The notes below the pieces were generated by a model that was not told the origin of the DNA, did no database searches, and saw only the letters and a program-made list of their open reading frames with translations. Source: an uncultured Alphaproteobacteria bacterium (lineage in GTDB: Bacteria > Pseudomonadota > Alphaproteobacteria > Rhodospirillales > Rhodospirillaceae). Taken from it: a stretch of 64,000 bases of DNA. Below are positions 61,231-64,000 of this stretch, piece by piece (position 1 is the first letter of the stretch; the number at the start of each line of letters is the position of its first letter). A program made the position numbers and the translations under genes. Where the stretch lies: the NCBI GenBank assembly GCA_900079695.1, contig LT599022.1:1144287-1208286 (forward strand), read 5' to 3'.

Positions 61231-62169
61231 GTGATCCTCAAGCAAGTGCTCGATATTTTCGATCTTCTCGACCGCGCCTCGGCCAACGCCGCCGCAGTCG
61301 CGGCCTACCTCGCCGCCGAGGGCGACTGCACCGTCGAAACCCGGCGCGCGACCGGCGCCAAGGGCGGCACCGACCTGATCGAGATCACGATCGCGGGGCA
61401 CTCCGGCCGCGCCGCCGGCGGTTCCGCACCGACCCTCGGCGTGATCGGCCGCCTCGGCGGCATCGGCGCCCGGCCGGACGTCACCGGCTTCGTCTCCGAC
61501 GGCGACGGCGCGCTCACCGCGCTCGCGGTCGCCGCCAAACTCGCGCGGATGAAGCGCCTCGGCGACGCGCTGTCCGGCGACGTGGTGGTAACCACCCACA
61601 TCTGCCCCGACGCACCGACCCGCGAGCATCATCCGGTACCGTTCATGGACTCGCCGCTGACCCAGGACGAAGCCAACGCCGCCGAAGTCCTTCCGACGCT
61701 CGACGCGATTCTATCAATCGACACGACACGCGGCAACCGGGTCATCAACCACGGCGGGTTCACCATCTCGCCGACCGTGAAGGAAGGCTACATCCTGCGC
61801 ACCAGCGAGGATCTGCTCGACCTCATGACCCGCGTCACCGGCCGCGCACCGTGCGTCTTCCCGCTCACCCAGCAGGACATCACCCCCTACGGCAACGGCC
61901 TCTACCATCTCAACAGCATCCTCCAGCCCGCCACCGCGACCGCCGCGCCGGTGGTCGGCGTGGCGCTCACCACGGAAGCGGCGGTGGCGGGTTGCGCCTC
62001 CGGCGCCACCCAGTTCGCCGACGTCGAGGCCGCGGCGCGCTTCGCGGTCGAAGTGGCGAAGGCCTTCACCGCCGGGCAGTGCGCGTTCTACGATGCCGGG
62101 GAATTCGCCCTGATCGAGCGGCTGTACGGCTCGATGCGGCATTTCCAGACATCCGGCACCCGTGCCTGA
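61231..62169 (+). CDS. DUF1177 domain protein
   Basis: A 312-residue soluble protein of the DUF1177 family, function unknown. Marked segments are LGVIGRLGGIGARPDVTGFV, VVTTHICPDAPTREHHPVPF with several histidines, ILSIDTTRGNRVINHGGFTI and PLTQQDITPYGNGLYHLNSI. The His/Asp-rich stretches suggest a metal site, as in peptidases of the M42/M20 kind, but this is not established. The start is GTG 61231 with GGAGG upstream. PepE follows almost directly. Confidence 0.88.
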   Translation: MILKQVLDIFDLLDRASANAAAVAAYLAAEGDCTVETRRATGAKGGTDLIEITIAGHSGRAAGGSAPTLGVIGRLGGIGARPDVTGFVSDGDGALTALAVAAKLARMKRLGDALSGDVVVTTHICPDAPTREHHPVPFMDSPLTQDEANAAEVLPTLDAILSIDTTRGNRVINHGGFTISPTVKEGYILRTSEDLLDLMTRVTGRAPCVFPLTQQDITPYGNGLYHLNSILQPATATAAPVVGVALTTEAAVAGCASGATQFADVEAAARFAVEVAKAFTAGQCAFYDAGEFALIERLYGSMRHFQTSGTRA

Positions 62170-62182
62170 GGAAACGAACGCC

Positions 62183-62902
62183 ATGACCTCTCCCCGCCTT
62201 CTCCTGCTCAGCAGTTCGCGCAAGGGTGCATCCGGATACCTGGAGCCCGCCCTGCCGATGATCCGCGACTTTCTCGATCCGACCGTGCGCGAAGCGGTCT
62301 TCGTCCCCTACGCCGCGGTGTCCTTCGGCTTCGACGACTACGAGGCGAAGGTCGCCGACGCCCTCGCGCCGCTCGGCCTCGCGGTGCGGAGCGTCCACCG
62401 CGACGCCGATCCGGCGGCGGCGGTGGCGGCGGCGCAGGCGATCATCGTCGGCGGCGGCAACACCTTCGCCCTGTTGCGACGAATGCGCGACGCAGGATTG
62501 CTCCCGGCGATCCGCGCCGCGGCGGCGCGCGGCGTGCCCTACGTCGGCTGGAGCGCGGGCGGCAACCTCGCCTGCCCGACGATCCGCACCACCAACGACA
62601 TGCCGATTTGCGATCCCGGCGGCTTCGACGCGCTCGGCCTCGTCGGTTTCCAGATCAACCCACACTTCGTCTCCGGCAAGCTGCCCGGCCACAACGGCGA
62701 GAGCCGCGAGGACCGCCTCGCGGAATTCATGGCCATAAACCCCGCCACGCCGGTGCTCGCCCTGCCCGAGGGCGCGGCGCTGCGGCGCGAGGGGCCGTCG
62801 CTCCGCCTGATCGACGCCGACGGCGCGCTGCTGTTCGCCAACGGCAAGGCGGCCCCGCTCGCCGCCAACGCCGACGTTTCGGCCCTGCAGGCGGAAGGCT
62901 GA
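62183..62902 (+). CDS. pepE: Peptidase E (alpha-aspartyl dipeptidase, S51 family)
   Basis: A 239-residue serine peptidase. The catalytic Ser124 is in GWSAGGNLA and His161 in INPHFVSG; Asp139 (RTTNDMPI) is in the position of the third residue. IIVGGGNTFALL is the family's glycine-rich loop. PepE cleaves dipeptides with N-terminal aspartate. ATG 62183 with GAGGA upstream is preferred to the GTG at 62162. Here it probably acts on a ligand brought in by the neighbouring transporter. Confidence 0.92.
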   Translation: MTSPRLLLLSSSRKGASGYLEPALPMIRDFLDPTVREAVFVPYAAVSFGFDDYEAKVADALAPLGLAVRSVHRDADPAAAVAAAQAIIVGGGNTFALLRRMRDAGLLPAIRAAAARGVPYVGWSAGGNLACPTIRTTNDMPICDPGGFDALGLVGFQINPHFVSGKLPGHNGESREDRLAEFMAINPATPVLALPEGAALRREGPSLRLIDADGALLFANGKAAPLAANADVSALQAEG

Positions 62903-62906
62903 CGCC

Positions 62907-64000
62907 ATGCCCGGCATCGCACCCGCTCCGGATCGCGTCCTGACCGCCGACGACATCGAGGCGCTCGCCCTCGGCGCCTGGATCCTCGGCACCGGCGGCG
63001 GCGGTTCTCCCTACCTCAATCTCCTCAACATGCGCGAACTCTACGCCGCGGGGCATACCGCGACGCTGAGGGACCCGCTGGCTCTCGCCGACGACGCGCT
63101 CGTCGCGGTGCTTTCGAACCAGGGCGCGCCCCTGATCAACCAGGAGCGCCTGAGCAACCCGCGCGTCGCGCTGCGCGCCCTGCGCACCCTCGAAGCCTAC
63201 ATCGGCCGCCGCTTCGAGGCGGTGATGCCGGTCGAGATCGGCGGCGGCAACGGCGTCTATCCGCTGATGGTGGCGGCGCTCACGGGCCTGCCCGCGATCG
63301 ACGCGGACGCGATGGGCCGCGCCTACCCCGAGGCGCAGATGACCAGCTTCGCGGTCGCCGGGCTGCAATGCTATCCGCTTGCGATGGCCGACATCCGCGA
63401 CAACGACATCGTCATCCCGCGCGCCGCGAGCTGGAAGTGGATGGAGCGGATCAGCCGCCGGATCTGCGTCGAGATGGGCTCCTCGGCCGCCACATGCAAA
63501 GCCCCACGCACCGGCCGCGAGGTCAAGGACCACGCCATCCTCCACACCACCACCAAGGCGATCGCGCTCGGCCGCGCGGTGCGCGAGGCGCAGCGCCGCC
63601 ATCACGACCCGATCGCGGTGATCCTGCGCGAATGCGGCGGCAAGCGCCTGTTCGCGGGCAAGGTGGCGGATCTCGAACGCCGCACCACCGAGGGATTCCT
63701 GCGCGGCCGCGCCCGCCTCGACGGCCTCGACGGCGAACGCGGCGAGACCTTCACCCTCGATTTCCAGAACGAGTTCTCGGTCGGCCGCCGCGGCGAAACG
63801 CCGGTGGTGACGACCCCGGACCTGATCTGCGTGATCGACAGCGACACCGGCGAAGGGATCGGCACCGACGCGCTGCGCTTCGGCCAGCGCGTCACCGTGC
63901 TCGCCCTGCCCGCGCCGGAGGTATTCCGCTCCGCCGCGGGCATCGCTCTGGTCGGACCGCGCGCGTTCGGCTTCGACTTCGACTATCGTTCGGCCTTCGA
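62907..64000 (+). CDS. DUF917 (S-Me-THD-type) protein, 3' end cut by window edge
   Basis: The visible 364 residues start at ATG 62907, four bases after the pepE stop, and run off the right edge. The family is about 360-370 long, so little is missing. Typical segments are ALGAWILGTGGGGSPY, VMPVEIGGGNGVYPLMVAA, AYPEAQMTSFAVAG and LDFQNEFSV. DUF917 proteins are hydantoinase-like; one group is known as S-methyl thiohydantoin desulfurase. This hints that the pathway handles hydantoin-like or cyclised amino-acid compounds. Confidence 0.9.
   Translation, partial: MPGIAPAPDRVLTADDIEALALGAWILGTGGGGSPYLNLLNMRELYAAGHTATLRDPLALADDALVAVLSNQGAPLINQERLSNPRVALRALRTLEAYIGRRFEAVMPVEIGGGNGVYPLMVAALTGLPAIDADAMGRAYPEAQMTSFAVAGLQCYPLAMADIRDNDIVIPRAASWKWMERISRRICVEMGSSAATCKAPRTGREVKDHAILHTTTKAIALGRAVREAQRRHHDPIAVILRECGGKRLFAGKVADLERRTTEGFLRGRARLDGLDGERGETFTLDFQNEFSVGRRGETPVVTTPDLICVIDSDTGEGIGTDALRFGQRVTVLALPAPEVFRSAAGIALVGPRAFGFDFDYRSAF

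Overview
The window looks like chromosomal DNA of a high-GC alphaproteobacterium, probably Rhodospirillales-like. The reasons are very GC-rich codon use throughout, frequent ATGA stop/start overlaps, a B12-dependent (class II) ribonucleotide reductase, an NDUFA12-type complex I accessory protein followed by mlaD and DUF2155 genes, and a ferredoxin-linked 2-oxoacid oxidoreductase (KorAB). I saw no rRNA, tRNA, CRISPR array, insertion sequence or prophage. Almost all of the sequence is coding.

Region 1 (1-16.8 kb) is mostly housekeeping: nrdJ (cut by the left edge) with a candidate NrdR-controlled promoter, a LysR regulator, NDUFA12, two tandem MCE/MlaD genes and DUF2155, two hydrolases, a DEAD-box helicase, a glycine-zipper lipoprotein, ferredoxin with korAB and a rubrerythrin-like protein, lrgAB, an esterase and an EamA exporter. 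Region 2 (16.7-23.7 kb) holds two small envelope proteins beside an OmpR/HAMP-kinase two-component pair, an MscS channel, a GT2 glycosyltransferase, and a flavin monooxygenase paired with a DUF6314 protein.

Region 3 (24-30.5 kb, minus strand) is a sugar or polyol catabolic operon. It has a GlpP-family antiterminator, then a strong intrinsic terminator in the leader, then an orphan galactitol-type PTS IIC permease, an FGGY kinase, an SDR dehydrogenase, a class II aldolase and a 2-hydroxyacid dehydrogenase. No PTS IIA or IIB gene is present.

Region 4 (31-52.5 kb) is a Wzx/Wzy exopolysaccharide locus that closely parallels the xanthan/acetan gum pathway: priming transferase, GumM-, GumH- and GumK-like transferases, GumB/GumC-like export proteins, BY-kinase, Wzy, Wzx, acyltransferase, a GH5 cellulase-like enzyme and ManC. 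It is combined with exosortase-system genes (exosortase/EpsI fusion, PrsT TPR lipoprotein, ExeA-like ATPase). The plus-strand operon has a promoter followed at once by an intrinsic terminator, which suggests attenuation.

Region 5 (53.7-64 kb) is the most novel part. A regulator that fuses an AroM-like domain (with both family cysteines lost) to a LuxR-type HTH sits between two operons. One encodes AroM, a peptide-binding protein and a Dpp/Opp-type ABC importer; the other encodes DUF1177, peptidase E and DUF917. Both operons carry the same 17-bp motif (TACGTAT-N4-CCGTAT), placed exactly 23 bp before a -10-like hexamer. This looks like a self-contained, regulated uptake and processing system for a peptide- or hydantoin-like compound.
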